From Firm-04 sp946413695 (GTDB lineage: Bacteria; Bacillota; Clostridia; Oscillospirales; Ruminococcaceae), in assembly GCA_946413695.1 (NCBI GenBank), contig CAMKLV010000066.1:1-19394 (forward strand): 19,394 nt of DNA. Reading direction: 5' to 3'. The notes below the pieces were generated by a model. That model was not told the DNA's origin, did no database searches, and saw only the letters and a program-made list of their open reading frames with translations. A program made the translations under genes and the position numbers. Below, piece by piece: positions 6,698 to 14,907 of the stretch (position 1 is the first letter of the stretch; each line of letters starts with the position of its first letter).

Positions 6698-7726
6698 TTG
6701 GATTCTTCATATGATATCATCGCGGCGCTCAGCGATCTGCGCGGCATTTCCGGCAGAGAAGATGCCGTCGGCAATGCTGTTGCAGAGTGCATCCGCCCCT
6801 ATGCCCCCGATGCACAGTTCCGCAGCGGCAATATCATCGCGCACATCGGGCAGGATGCCGCAAAACCCACGCTGATGCTTTGCGCACATCTCGATCAGGT
6901 CGGCTTTCTTGTCACCGATATCACCCCCGACGGCTTTCTCCGCATCGGGTCTGTCGGCGGCATTGATCACCGCCTGCTGCTCGGTCAGCCTGTCACGGTG
7001 AACGGCAGCGAAACGCTCTCCGGCGTGATCTCGATCCTGCCGCCGCACCTCACAAAGGGCGAGCAGGCTGTTCCGGAGGATGCACAGCTCTGCGTCGATC
7101 TCGGCTTTGATTCTGCTGAGGCGCTGCGCGGCAAAGTCTCGCGCGGCGACGCCGTCTATTACGCGACCGCCTGCAAACCGCTGCAGGGCTCGCGCATGAC
7201 CGGTTCCGCACTCGATGACCGCTGCGGCGCTGCCTGCCTGATCCTTGCCGCAGAACAGATCAGCCGCATGGACGATCTGCCCTGCAATGTGACGTTCGCA
7301 TTCGTCGGGCAGGAGGAGCGAAGCGGTCACCGCGGCGCAAAGCTCGCCGGATTCTCCGAATCGCCGGATTACGCCATCGCCGTCGATGTGACCTTCGGGC
7401 TTGCACACGGCGAGGATCCGCAGGAGACCTTCCCGCTCGGCGGCGGCCCTGCAATCGGGATTTCTGCGGTGCTCGATCCCGCACTCTCCGAGGCGCTGAC
7501 CGATACCGCAAAAGAACTGAAAATCCCCTATCAGCTTGAAATTATGCCCGAATCCACCGGCACGGATGCCGACGCACTCGCGCTCGCACCGAACGGCGCA
7601 CGGGCAGGCACGGTCTCGATTCCGCTGCGCTATATGCACACGCCGGTCGAGGTCATTGACATCCGCGACGTTGAACTGAGCGCACAGCTCCTCGCGGCAT
7701 TTGCAGGGAGGTGCGGCAGAGCATGA
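6698..7726 (+). CDS. M42 family metallopeptidase (glutamyl/endoglucanase-like aminopeptidase), copy 1
   Basis: A 342-residue cytosolic dinuclear-metal aminopeptidase of the FrvX/PepA-like M42 family, which trims peptides. All expected metal and catalytic residues are visible: H64 and D66 (AHLDQVGF), D173 (SALDDR), E206/E207 (GQEERSG), D230 (AVDVTF) and H314 (RYMHTP). The apical PDZ-like insert lies at about 70-165. The start is a TTG (6698) nine bases after AAAGGAGG; no better ATG is present. The gene end overlaps the next ATG by four bases (ATGA), indicating coupling. The QEERSGHRG stretch differs from the usual QEEVGLRGA at the third to fifth positions. Confidence 0.9.
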   Translation: MDSSYDIIAALSDLRGISGREDAVGNAVAECIRPYAPDAQFRSGNIIAHIGQDAAKPTLMLCAHLDQVGFLVTDITPDGFLRIGSVGGIDHRLLLGQPVTVNGSETLSGVISILPPHLTKGEQAVPEDAQLCVDLGFDSAEALRGKVSRGDAVYYATACKPLQGSRMTGSALDDRCGAACLILAAEQISRMDDLPCNVTFAFVGQEERSGHRGAKLAGFSESPDYAIAVDVTFGLAHGEDPQETFPLGGGPAIGISAVLDPALSEALTDTAKELKIPYQLEIMPESTGTDADALALAPNGARAGTVSIPLRYMHTPVEVIDIRDVELSAQLLAAFAGRCGRA

Positions 7727-8763
7727 ACCGGAACGAACTCAAAACCCTCTGCGGACTCTGCGGCACATCCGGCAGAGAACACGCAGTCCGCGATTATATC
7801 CTCAGCGAACTCAGCAAATGCAGTCTGCCGGAGGGCGCCGTAAAGGTTGACCGTCTCGGCAATGTGCTTGTGCACAAAAAGGGCGCATCTGCTACAAAAC
7901 GAAAGGTGCTCTACTCTGCGCATATCGATGAGGTCGCGCTGATGGTCACCTATATCTATGAGGACGGCGCACTCGCCTTTGACATGGTCGGCGGCATCAA
8001 TGCGGCGGCTGTGATCGGACGGCAGGTGCAGATCGGCAGAGACCGGATCAACGGCGTGATCGGCTGCAAGCCCGTCCACCTGCTCTCGAAGGATGAACGT
8101 GCAAAGCCCGCGGATATGCACAGCCTTTACTGCGATATCGGCACCGGCTCCAGGGCGGAGACCGAACAGCTCGTCCGCCCCGGTGACATCATCTATTTCT
8201 GCGATGATACGATAGATTTCGGCGGCGATTCCCTGCGTGCCAAAGCAATCGACGACCGCTTCGGCTGCCTCGTGCTGCTCGATATGATCCGCAGCGACCT
8301 GCCCTATGATACCGATTTTTCATTCGTGGTGCAGGAGGAGGTCGGGCTGCGCGGTTCCGGTGTTGCGGCGGCGCAAATGGATCCGGACATCGCAGTGATC
8401 TTTGAGGCGACCACCGCCGCGGATATCGCGGGCTCTGTCGGCTCCGACCGCTGCTGCGAGCTCGGCAGGGGCGCTGTGATCTCCTTTGCAGACGGAAGAA
8501 CGATCTATGACAAGGCGCTCTATGATCTCGCGGTCAGCATTTGCGAACAAAACGGCATCGGCTGGCAAACAAAGACCAGAATCGCGGGCGGCAACGATGC
8601 CGGTGCGATCCAGTCCGCCGGACACGGTGCAAGGGTGCTCGCGGTCAGCGTGCCGTGCAGATATCTGCATGCGCCCTGCTCCGTCATCCGGTACGCAGAC
8701 GCGGAATGCTGCGAAAAGCTCGCATATGCGCTGATATCTGCATTACAGGAGGCGCCGCTTTGA
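7723..8763 (+). CDS. M42 family metallopeptidase, copy 2
   Basis: A 346-residue paralogue of the preceding peptidase. Conserved residues: H67 and D69 (SAHIDEVAL), D177 (AIDDRFG), E205/E206 (VQEEVGLRG), E228 in place of Asp (IFEATT, allowed in the family) and H316 (RYLHAP). ATG 7723 is chosen; it overlaps the previous stop (ATGA), with AGGGAGG at 7705-7711, a rather long 11-base spacing. An in-frame GTG at 7711 has no ribosome site. The two tandem copies have diverged strongly, so they probably differ in peptide preference or form a mixed oligomer; M42 enzymes are typically dodecameric. Confidence 0.91.
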   Translation: MNRNELKTLCGLCGTSGREHAVRDYILSELSKCSLPEGAVKVDRLGNVLVHKKGASATKRKVLYSAHIDEVALMVTYIYEDGALAFDMVGGINAAAVIGRQVQIGRDRINGVIGCKPVHLLSKDERAKPADMHSLYCDIGTGSRAETEQLVRPGDIIYFCDDTIDFGGDSLRAKAIDDRFGCLVLLDMIRSDLPYDTDFSFVVQEEVGLRGSGVAAAQMDPDIAVIFEATTAADIAGSVGSDRCCELGRGAVISFADGRTIYDKALYDLAVSICEQNGIGWQTKTRIAGGNDAGAIQSAGHGARVLAVSVPCRYLHAPCSVIRYADAECCEKLAYALISALQEAPL

Positions 8764-9557
8764 TTACCGAACTGAAACGTCAGACCGAAATCGACCGGCG
8801 CTCGCTTGCCGGCTGTCATTACGGTCGCAAGATTCTCTGCAATCTGGTCGCATACGGCACAAAATACAGCTTCTGCAGGTTTTTCCGCATCCGCTCGCAC
8901 GATAAGGTCGCGTGGATGATGCTGCAGAACAGCACGCTGCTCATCAGCTCGCAGGCAGATTTCACAAACGATGACGAAGCACATGAGGAGCTTTCGGTTT
9001 TCATCCGGATGCACCAGCCGTTCCGCGTGGAGGGCGCGCAGTCGCTGCTCTCCGGGCTCAAACTCGGCAGCTATCAGACGCTTCACCGCTCTGTGTTCCG
9101 GCTGGAACCGGGCGGCATCTCGCCGCTGTTTGATCCGGAGCAGGTCAACCGCGCCCCGAAGCTCGACGATGTCTACGAAATCCTCGCGGAGGGCTTTCCG
9201 AACCTCATCGCCTATGATCTCTGGCTGACCGACACCTCGCATATGGTGCGGCGCGGTCTGCGGCAGTGCTTCACCTATTTCAATGTCACCGCAGCAACCG
9301 CGATCTACGATTACGGCGATCAGGTGCTGATCGGGCAGGTGGCGACAAAGGTCGCGGCGCGCGGCAAGGGCTATGCGCGGGATTTTCTGCACTGGATCGC
9401 GAATGATCTCGAGGCACGCGGCAAGACCGGCATCCTCTATGCGCTGGATATCCGCAAGAGCTTCTATGAGGAGATCGGCTTCACGCTGCTGGAATCGGAA
9501 TTTGTCTGGGAGCGCATCCACGATGCAGAGCCGGACGGCGGCAAGGGTGTGCTGTAA
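8760..9557 (+). CDS. GNAT-family N-acetyltransferase
   Basis: A 265-residue protein whose C-terminal part (about 175-250) is a GNAT domain: the acetyl-CoA loop reads VATKVAARGKGYARDFL (A200-R-G-K-G-Y-A206), followed by a beta strand ILYALD and SFYEEIGF, the usual end motif. The N-terminal 150 residues are a helical/strand region I cannot assign. The start is TTG 8760, seven bases after AGGAGG (8747-8752), overlapping the TGA of the peptidase gene (8761-8763). It is the third gene of the peptidase operon. N-terminal acetylation of, or protection from, aminopeptidase products is conceivable but is only inference. Confidence 0.85.
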   Translation: MITELKRQTEIDRRSLAGCHYGRKILCNLVAYGTKYSFCRFFRIRSHDKVAWMMLQNSTLLISSQADFTNDDEAHEELSVFIRMHQPFRVEGAQSLLSGLKLGSYQTLHRSVFRLEPGGISPLFDPEQVNRAPKLDDVYEILAEGFPNLIAYDLWLTDTSHMVRRGLRQCFTYFNVTAATAIYDYGDQVLIGQVATKVAARGKGYARDFLHWIANDLEARGKTGILYALDIRKSFYEEIGFTLLESEFVWERIHDAEPDGGKGVL

Positions 9558-9942
9558 ATCAGTGGTTAGAAAATTCTAGTTCGAACAAATGGTTTGAATG
9601 GCGCCCATATCAAAAGTTTCGCTCAAGCCTTTTCAAAGGCTTGCGGGTCGAGGGCAGAGCCCTCGTCGATCATGGTTTGCCTGCAAACCATTGCGCAGAT
9701 GATCGAAACTCCCCCGGCGTTCAAGCGTTCGCAGGCTTGGGTGCCTGCAAGTGAGGCACCCATTCAAAATAGCATCGCGAAGCGATACCTTATTCATTTC
9801 AACCATTCTTAACCACCTTTTTCTTAAGAGAATCCACCTAAAACTTTATCAGCCTTAAAAAATAAAGGAAATAGAAAAGCGCGGTGATCTTCCGCTCTCC
9901 GGAATAGGCGCCGCACTTCGGTATACAATATAAGGAGAAGAT
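9558..9942. repeat. Intergenic chain of short perfect hairpins with a dispersed 3' tail
   Basis: No gene is supported. In 250 bases there are at least six near-perfect stem-loops: 9580-9598 (7 bp, one G-U), 9624-9643 (9 bp, loop 2), 9649-9665 (7 bp around AGA), 9672-9691 (9 bp, loop 2, itself enclosed by an 8-bp stem 9666-9673/9699-9706), 9738-9762 (9 bp) and 9774-9786 (5 bp around GAA). The 6-bp pair 9731-9736/9743-9748 would compete with 9738-9762. A tail of about 44 bases (9811-9854) and the AACTCCCCCGG block near 9707 recur at 16440-16514. None of the hairpins is followed by a good T-run. Confidence 0.75.
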
Positions 9943-11208
9943 ATGCATTCGGTTTTTGATTTTGACAAGCGGCTGCTCGCAGCGGCAAAGGCTGCAGAGG
10001 ACGCCGCAAAACCGCAGTTTGAGGAGATCGACAACATCTCCCAGCACGGCAGCGCAAAGGTGCTGCGTGCATTTCAGGCAAACAAGGTCTCTGCCGCCTG
10101 CTTTGCGGGTGCAAACGGCTACGGCTATGACGATGTCGGGCGCGACACGCTGGACAAAGTCTGGGCAGAGGTGTTCCATACAGAGGATGCGCTCGTGCGG
10201 CATCATTTCGTCTCCGGCACACACGCGCTTTCGACGGCGCTGTTCGGCGTCCTGCGCACCGGCGATAAAATGGTCTCCGTCACCGGCAGCCCCTATGATA
10301 CGCTCGAGGAGGTCATCGGCATCCGCGGAAAGGGCAACGGCTCGCTCGCGGATTACGGCATCACCTACGGGCAGGTCGATCTGAAGGCGGACGGCACCCC
10401 CGATTATGACGCGATCCCCGAAGCCGTCAGGGGCGCAAAGGTTGTCTATCTGCAGCGTTCGCGCGGCTACTCGCTGCGTCCGGCGCTGACGGTCAGCGAT
10501 ATCCGCAGAATCGTTGAGCTTGCGCGGACAACCAATCCGGACGCGATCGTTATGGTCGATAACTGCTACGGCGAATTCGTCGAATATGACGAGCCGACCG
10601 ATGCAGGCGCCGATCTCATCATCGGCTCGCTGATCAAGAATCCCGGCGGCGGCATCGCAGAGACCGGCGGCTATATCGCCGGAAAGGCTGCGCTTGTCGA
10701 GCAGTGCGCCTACCGCCTGACATGCGTCGGCATGGGCAAGGAGGTCGGCTGCTCGCTGAATCAGTGCCGCTCGATGTATCTCGGTCTGTTCATGGCGCCT
10801 GAGGTTGTAGCAAATGCACGTAAAACCGGCACTTTTGCAGCATCGCTGTTCCGTTCGCTCGGCTTTGAGTGTCTGCCCGCCGCAGGACAGACCGCCGGTG
10901 ATATCATCACCGTGCTCGCACTGCGCTCCCCCGCTGCAATGGAGGCGTTCTGCGCAGGCATTCAGGCGGGTTCTCCTGTTGATTCCTATGTCACGCCCGA
11001 GGCGTGGGACATGCCCGGCTACGAGAGCAAGGTCATCATGGCTGCCGGAACATTCACCGGCGGCGCTTCGATCGAGCTTTCCGCAGACGGTCCGATGCGC
11101 GACCCGTTTGCAGTGTATCTGCAGGGCGGCATCACCTACGGCAGCGGCAAGCTCGGCATCCTGACGGCGGCACAGTCCATGCTGGACCGCGGTCTCATCA
11201 CATTCTGA
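9943..11208 (+). CDS. PLP-dependent methionine gamma-lyase-like protein (aluminum resistance / YnbB family)
   Basis: A 421-residue fold-type I PLP enzyme, full length. Motifs: SGTHALSTALFG around 91-102 (phosphate-binding part), VMVDNCYGEF with D206 (pairs with the PLP ring nitrogen), and GSLIKNPGGG with K232 as the Schiff-base lysine. The GANGYGYDDVGRD N-terminal motif and LTCVGMGKEVG are characteristic of the family called aluminum resistance protein or YnbB in Firmicutes, whose substrate is not settled. The start has AAGGAG six to seven bases upstream. No clear promoter is visible directly upstream; the hairpin-rich spacer precedes it. The next gene follows after 28 bases. Confidence 0.9.
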   Translation: MHSVFDFDKRLLAAAKAAEDAAKPQFEEIDNISQHGSAKVLRAFQANKVSAACFAGANGYGYDDVGRDTLDKVWAEVFHTEDALVRHHFVSGTHALSTALFGVLRTGDKMVSVTGSPYDTLEEVIGIRGKGNGSLADYGITYGQVDLKADGTPDYDAIPEAVRGAKVVYLQRSRGYSLRPALTVSDIRRIVELARTTNPDAIVMVDNCYGEFVEYDEPTDAGADLIIGSLIKNPGGGIAETGGYIAGKAALVEQCAYRLTCVGMGKEVGCSLNQCRSMYLGLFMAPEVVANARKTGTFAASLFRSLGFECLPAAGQTAGDIITVLALRSPAAMEAFCAGIQAGSPVDSYVTPEAWDMPGYESKVIMAAGTFTGGASIELSADGPMRDPFAVYLQGGITYGSGKLGILTAAQSMLDRGLITF

Positions 11209-11236
11209 ACCTCATGAAAGAAAGGAAGTTTTGACA

Positions 11237-12037
11237 ATGGCAGATCACGATAAAACCGGCGAGCTCTCGATCAACAACTACTTTGATGAAGGTCTTGCGG
11301 ACGGCACCGAGCCGAACAATCCCTTCGAGGTTCTGGAACCGGAGGAGCCGAAGAAAAAGAAAAAAACTGTCAGCAGCAAGCGCAGCCGCCGCCCCGGACA
11401 CAAGCGCGTTCTTGTGGTGCTGTGCGTGATTCTCGTTCTGATTCTTGCGGCTGTGATTTTCTTCTTCATCCAGCACCGCCGCAATGACGGTCAGCGCTAC
11501 GCCAGGAAGTTCTCGGAGAACATCGGCAAGCAGATCACCTCGGCGCAGAAGGCTGCCGGCATCACGCCGAAGCAGCGCTCGGATTATGCAACGCTCAACA
11601 GCCTCTATTCCTCGTATCAGGGCATTGCAGAGAGCAGCAAAAGCTGCCGTATTCAGGGCGTCAAAATGCCGGAATGGGCGATCTTCCTCAACACCGATGC
11701 CGAGGAGCTGACGAACGTCACCTACTATAACTATGACCTGCTGGAGAAAAATGTCTTCGGCACCGAGCGCAAGGCGTATATCGACCACCAGTCGATCAAG
11801 CCGGGCGCCACGCTCGAGACCGTCGAGCAGACGCTTGATCTCGTTCCCTACCGCATCCAGTATCTGCAGGGCAAGACCGAGCTGCGCGAATACCGCTACT
11901 GCTACAAGGACGGCAACTCCGACGAGATCGCTTCTTATGTCATCACCGCACTTTGGGATGAAAACGGCGTATTAACTGATATTTCGCAGACCAAGCGCAA
12001 CTATATCGGCACGCTGCTCGCGAGCCCCGAAGCATAA
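11237..12037 (+). CDS. Single-pass membrane protein with possible BamE/SmpA-like motif
   Basis: A 266-residue protein: acidic then very basic cytoplasmic N-terminus (EPEEPKKKKK, residues 35-43; KRSRRPGHKR), one transmembrane helix at 58-79 and an extracytoplasmic domain of about 185 residues. Residues 187-201 (SIKPGATLETVEQTL) followed by a YRYCY strand and ITALWDENGVLTDI resemble the GMTxxEVxxxLG...F.dGxL pattern of BamE/SmpA-like folds; this is a pattern match only. ATG 11237 is preferred, with AAAGGAAG upstream; an in-frame TTG at 11231 is weaker. It is probably cotranscribed with the PLP-enzyme gene. The spacer before the pseudokinase gene carries a separate promoter. Function unknown. 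Confidence 0.82.
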   Translation: MADHDKTGELSINNYFDEGLADGTEPNNPFEVLEPEEPKKKKKTVSSKRSRRPGHKRVLVVLCVILVLILAAVIFFFIQHRRNDGQRYARKFSENIGKQITSAQKAAGITPKQRSDYATLNSLYSSYQGIAESSKSCRIQGVKMPEWAIFLNTDAEELTNVTYYNYDLLEKNVFGTERKAYIDHQSIKPGATLETVEQTLDLVPYRIQYLQGKTELREYRYCYKDGNSDEIASYVITALWDENGVLTDISQTKRNYIGTLLASPEA

Positions 12038-12152
12038 CGTTTATTCAACTGAAATCCGCGTAAACAACCTGTCCGGTTTTGTCGAAACCGCCGAAAAACA
12101 TTACAAAAATGCTACAATTTGAAAGCAAATCGGTGCAATCATCGGAAAATCA

Positions 12153-12181
12153 TTGACAGAACGCCGGATTCCTGATAAAAT
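12153..12181 (+). promoter_or_regulatory. Sigma-A promoter of the kinase-fold gene
   Basis: Perfect TTGACA (12153-12158), 17 bases, TAAAAT (12176-12181). The gene starts at 12269 after a leader of about 80 bases, with GGGAAGGAG at 12252-12260. Confidence 0.75.
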
Positions 12182-12268
12182 GTAAACTGGATTGTCAGAA
12201 TAGTCTTCCTGCGCAGGACAATTATATGTTCATTGAAGGATGCGCAGGGTTGGGAAGGAGTTTATGCA

Positions 12269-14689
12269 ATGAGCGATCTGAAGCTCTGCTTTGGCTGCAT
12301 GGAGCCGCTGGGCAGCGATGAGACGGTCTGCGCGCGCTGCGGATACGATCAGCACAGCACCTGTCTCTCGAATTACCTCAAGCCCGGCACAGTGCTGCAT
12401 GAGCGCTTTCTGGTCGGAAAAATGCTCGCCGCGAACGGCGAAGGCGTCACATATATCGGCTATGATTCCTCAGTGGACTGCAAGGTCCTGATCCGCGAAT
12501 ATTTCCCCGAGCGCCTTTGCAGCCGCGTGCAGAACAGCACGGCGATCAATGTCAATTATGAGCATCTTGCGCAGTATAAAGCACTCATGGCCGAATATAC
12601 CGAGCTGAACAAGGCACTTGCCCGTCTGCGGAATCTCAGCCACCTGAATCCCGCGCTCGATATGTTCGCCGAGAACAACACCACCTATGCAGTCTATGAA
12701 TATCTCGAGGGCAGCACGCTCCTCGATTACCTCAAGGAAAACGCCGGAGAGCTGAGCTGGAACACCGTCCGCCGGATCTTTCCGCCGCTGTTCACAACCC
12801 TCAGCCTGCTCCATAACGCAGGCGTTCTGCACCGCGGTCTGAGCCCCGAAACGATCTTTGTCACCGACAAAGGCGAAATCAAGCTGATGGGCTTCTGCAT
12901 CTCCGCCGTGCGCACGAACGATACCGAGCTCGATGCAGAGCTCTTTGACGGCTACGCTGCCCCCGAGCAGTATTTTGCCGATCGGCAGCAGGGCACATGG
13001 ACCGATGTCTACGGCATCTGCGCCGTGCTTTACCGCATCCTCACCGGCTGCAGAGCGACCGATGCAATGTCGCGGCAGGATTATGACATTCTTGTCCCGC
13101 CGAGTGAGCTGAATCCGAAGATTCCGGAGAATGTCTCCGAGGGCATCATGAAGGGTCTGCTGCTTGACGGCAGCATGCGCGTCCGCACGATTACCGATCT
13201 CGTCACGCTCCTGTTTGATACGGAGCCTGTCACGGAGCAGGAACCGCATCCGGCAGATGCGTTCACCGATCCGCTGCCGGCATCCAAGGGCTCAACTGCC
13301 GTGTTCCATCCGCAGACGCACCACACCGCGGAGCACCAGAATATCAGCCACAGCCAGAATCACAGCCAGAATCACAGCCAGCCGCAGAGACGGCCGCAGC
13401 AGCGTCCGCAGAACGGAAACGGTCAGAACCGCAGCGGTCAGAGCCGCAATCCGCAGCAGCGCAGACCCGCAAATGCAAACGGTCAGCGCCGCCCGCAGCA
13501 GTCTCAGCAGCGCAGCAGCAGCGGCTCCAGACCGCGTCAGGCTGCCGCCGCACATACCAATCACCCGCAGACCCGCCGCCCTGCCGCAGCCGCAGCTGCC
13601 GCTGCACACAACCGCAAGGCTGAGGAGGCAACGGTCTTTGAGCGCATCCGCGCACCGCTGTTCATCGCAATCCTGTTCTTTGCGATCCTGACGCTAGTTG
13701 TCTGGGCAATTGTAAAGGTGCTGAGCGGTTTCGGCAACGGCAATGACACGCTGTTCAAGGATAAGAACAGCTCTGTTTCCGATAACATCATCCCCGCGCA
13801 GACCGATGAGCCCTCGCCGGATGAGCATCCGGATTTTGTTGTGCCGGATCTCGTCGGCAAGAGCTACTCGATCAAAAAGGAGGAGATGGATTCCTACGGC
13901 TACCTCAAGCTGGATCCGGAATTCGTCTTCCGCGAGGATCACCCGAAGGACATGATCTATGAGCAGGAGATCGAGCCGGGCACGCTGGTTGTCACCGGCA
14001 GCACGCTGAAGGTCAAGGTCAGCCTCGGCACCTCGAATCTCGTCATCCCGACCTTTAAGGATATGCAGCTCAAGAGCTATCTGAAAGTGCTCGAGGATAT
14101 GGGTCTTGCAGAGGCAATCGACGGCGGCGGAAACAACAATATCACGCCGAATGCGCCGAACGGTCTCTACTGGAGCTATCAGTCCAAGCTGACAACCGCC
14201 GCGCAGACCACCTCGCCCGAGACCGTCACCACCACCAAGGACGGCAAAACCCATATCGTCAAGTATATCTCCAAGGTGGATTACAACTATCAGAACGGCT
14301 ATGTCTGCGCCGTCGAGCCGGAGCCGGGTACACCGTTCAATGCGCTCGATGACTACGAAATCACCGTGTATTATGCGTATAATCCGGTTTATGTTCAGGT
14401 CACCGGCATGACCCAGAACGGCACCACCGCAACCGGTACGAAGAATACCAAAATCACCGGCACCACATCTTCCTCCAAGACAACGGCGAAGCTCCCTGAC
14501 GGCACGGAAGTCACCGGACAGCAGACCAAAGCACAGGAACAACAGACCGATGCACCGCCGAAGGCAACCGATCCGCCGCCTCCGGTTGTGACTGATCCGC
14601 CTGCGACGAATCCGCCGCCGCCTCCGGTTGTCACCGATCCGCCCGCACCGCCGCCGGATAATCCGCCTGCGGAAAACAACGAAGGCTGA
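12269..14689 (+). CDS. Zinc-ribbon, kinase-fold, PASTA membrane protein (predicted pseudokinase)
   Basis: An 806-residue protein built as PrkC-type kinases. Order: zinc ribbon with C7/C10 and C21/C24; kinase fold at about 42-318; Gln/Arg/Asn-rich linker 360-450; one transmembrane helix 461-485; extracellular PASTA-like region about 522-705; Thr/Pro-rich tail with PPPVVTDPPA repeats. Fold motifs persist (MEYLEG-like VYEYLEG at 143-148, GYAAPEQY at 228-235, D246 of helix F), but the catalytic set is lost: the VAIK lysine is R76 (VLIREYFP), HRD is HRG (G190, with T195 replacing the Mg-binding Asn), and DFG is GFC (G208-F209-C210). The glycine loop is also weakened (LAANGEG). It is therefore predicted inactive as a phosphotransferase and may act as a cell-wall-sensing scaffold. 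ATG 12269 has GGAAGGAG eight bases upstream; a TTG at 12233 lacks one. Confidence 0.9.
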   Translation: MSDLKLCFGCMEPLGSDETVCARCGYDQHSTCLSNYLKPGTVLHERFLVGKMLAANGEGVTYIGYDSSVDCKVLIREYFPERLCSRVQNSTAINVNYEHLAQYKALMAEYTELNKALARLRNLSHLNPALDMFAENNTTYAVYEYLEGSTLLDYLKENAGELSWNTVRRIFPPLFTTLSLLHNAGVLHRGLSPETIFVTDKGEIKLMGFCISAVRTNDTELDAELFDGYAAPEQYFADRQQGTWTDVYGICAVLYRILTGCRATDAMSRQDYDILVPPSELNPKIPENVSEGIMKGLLLDGSMRVRTITDLVTLLFDTEPVTEQEPHPADAFTDPLPASKGSTAVFHPQTHHTAEHQNISHSQNHSQNHSQPQRRPQQRPQNGNGQNRSGQSRNPQQRRPANANGQRRPQQSQQRSSSGSRPRQAAAAHTNHPQTRRPAAAAAAAAHNRKAEEATVFERIRAPLFIAILFFAILTLVVWAIVKVLSGFGNGNDTLFKDKNSSVSDNIIPAQTDEPSPDEHPDFVVPDLVGKSYSIKKEEMDSYGYLKLDPEFVFREDHPKDMIYEQEIEPGTLVVTGSTLKVKVSLGTSNLVIPTFKDMQLKSYLKVLEDMGLAEAIDGGGNNNITPNAPNGLYWSYQSKLTTAAQTTSPETVTTTKDGKTHIVKYISKVDYNYQNGYVCAVEPEPGTPFNALDDYEITVYYAYNPVYVQVTGMTQNGTTATGTKNTKITGTTSSSKTTAKLPDGTEVTGQQTKAQEQQTDAPPKATDPPPPVVTDPPATNPPPPPVVTDPPAPPPDNPPAENNEG
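13349..13381 (+). repeat. 12-bp in-frame tandem repeat in the kinase linker
   Basis: The unit CACAGCCAGAAT is present 2.75 times and encodes HSQN repeats in the low-complexity linker between the kinase fold and the membrane helix. Being a multiple of three it can change copy number without a frameshift. Confidence 0.8.
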
Positions 14690-14717
14690 TCGCAGAATCA
14701 GGAGCAATACCAAAATC

Positions 14718-14753
14718 AACACCGCGAAGCAGAAAATGTTTCGCGGTGTTTTT
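14718..14753 (+). terminator. Rho-independent terminator after the kinase-fold gene
   Basis: A perfect 11-bp stem AACACCGCGAA (14718-14728) with its complement (14740-14750), an 11-base loop, and TTTTT at 14749-14753. It separates the gene from spoVAD. A further small hairpin, ATCGC-TTC-GCGAT, lies just downstream (14760-14772). Confidence 0.85.
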
Positions 14754-14847
14754 CGGCGGTATCGCTTCGCGATGATTTGTAATGTGGACTCCGTCCTCAG
14801 ACCCCATTTTATGTAAAGTACCGGTCAAGCTGATTTGACGTTCCGGC

Positions 14848-14877
14848 TGTATGAAACCCGTATAAATGCATATACTA
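14848..14877 (+). promoter_or_regulatory. Possible sigma-G promoter of spoVAD-spoVAE
   Basis: TGTATG (14848-14853; fits the GHATR -35 core) is followed after 17 bases by TATACTA (14871-14877), one mismatch from the CATACTA -10 known for sigma-G genes. It lies 30 bases before the spoVAD start. In Bacillus the spoVA operon is sigma-G dependent, so context supports the call; no good sigma-A alternative is present. Confidence 0.5.
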
Positions 14878-14907
14878 TCAGCAAAACCAATCAAGGGAGA
14901 TGCTGAT

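Noticed and set aside
9594..9812. 72-residue reading frame in the hairpin-rich spacer
   Set aside because: It is made of hairpin modules, lacks a ribosome binding site and recognisable protein features. Frames of this kind across dispersed repeats are commonly spurious.
9922..9929. -10 box (TATACAAT) just before the PLP-enzyme gene
   Set aside because: It nearly touches the ribosome binding site and has no matching -35, so it would give an RNA lacking a usable leader.
12074..12090. Terminator after the BamE-like gene
   Set aside because: The CGGTTT/AAACCG stem is only six base pairs and no T-run follows.
12836..12898. Sequencing error as the cause of missing kinase residues
   Set aside because: Two of the changes could be single-base, but the Lys to Arg change needs several, the Asn and the DFG Gly are also changed, and the frame is open for 806 residues. 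Independent errors at every catalytic site are unlikely.
13694..14722. 342-residue Arg/Ile-rich frame opposite the PASTA region
   Set aside because: Low-complexity antisense shadow of the kinase-fold gene, without a ribosome binding site.
14835..14866. Sigma-A promoter for spoVAD (TTGACG with TATAAA)
   Set aside because: The spacing is 20 bases, too long for a good sigma-A promoter; the sigma-G-like pair fits the gene's known regulation better.
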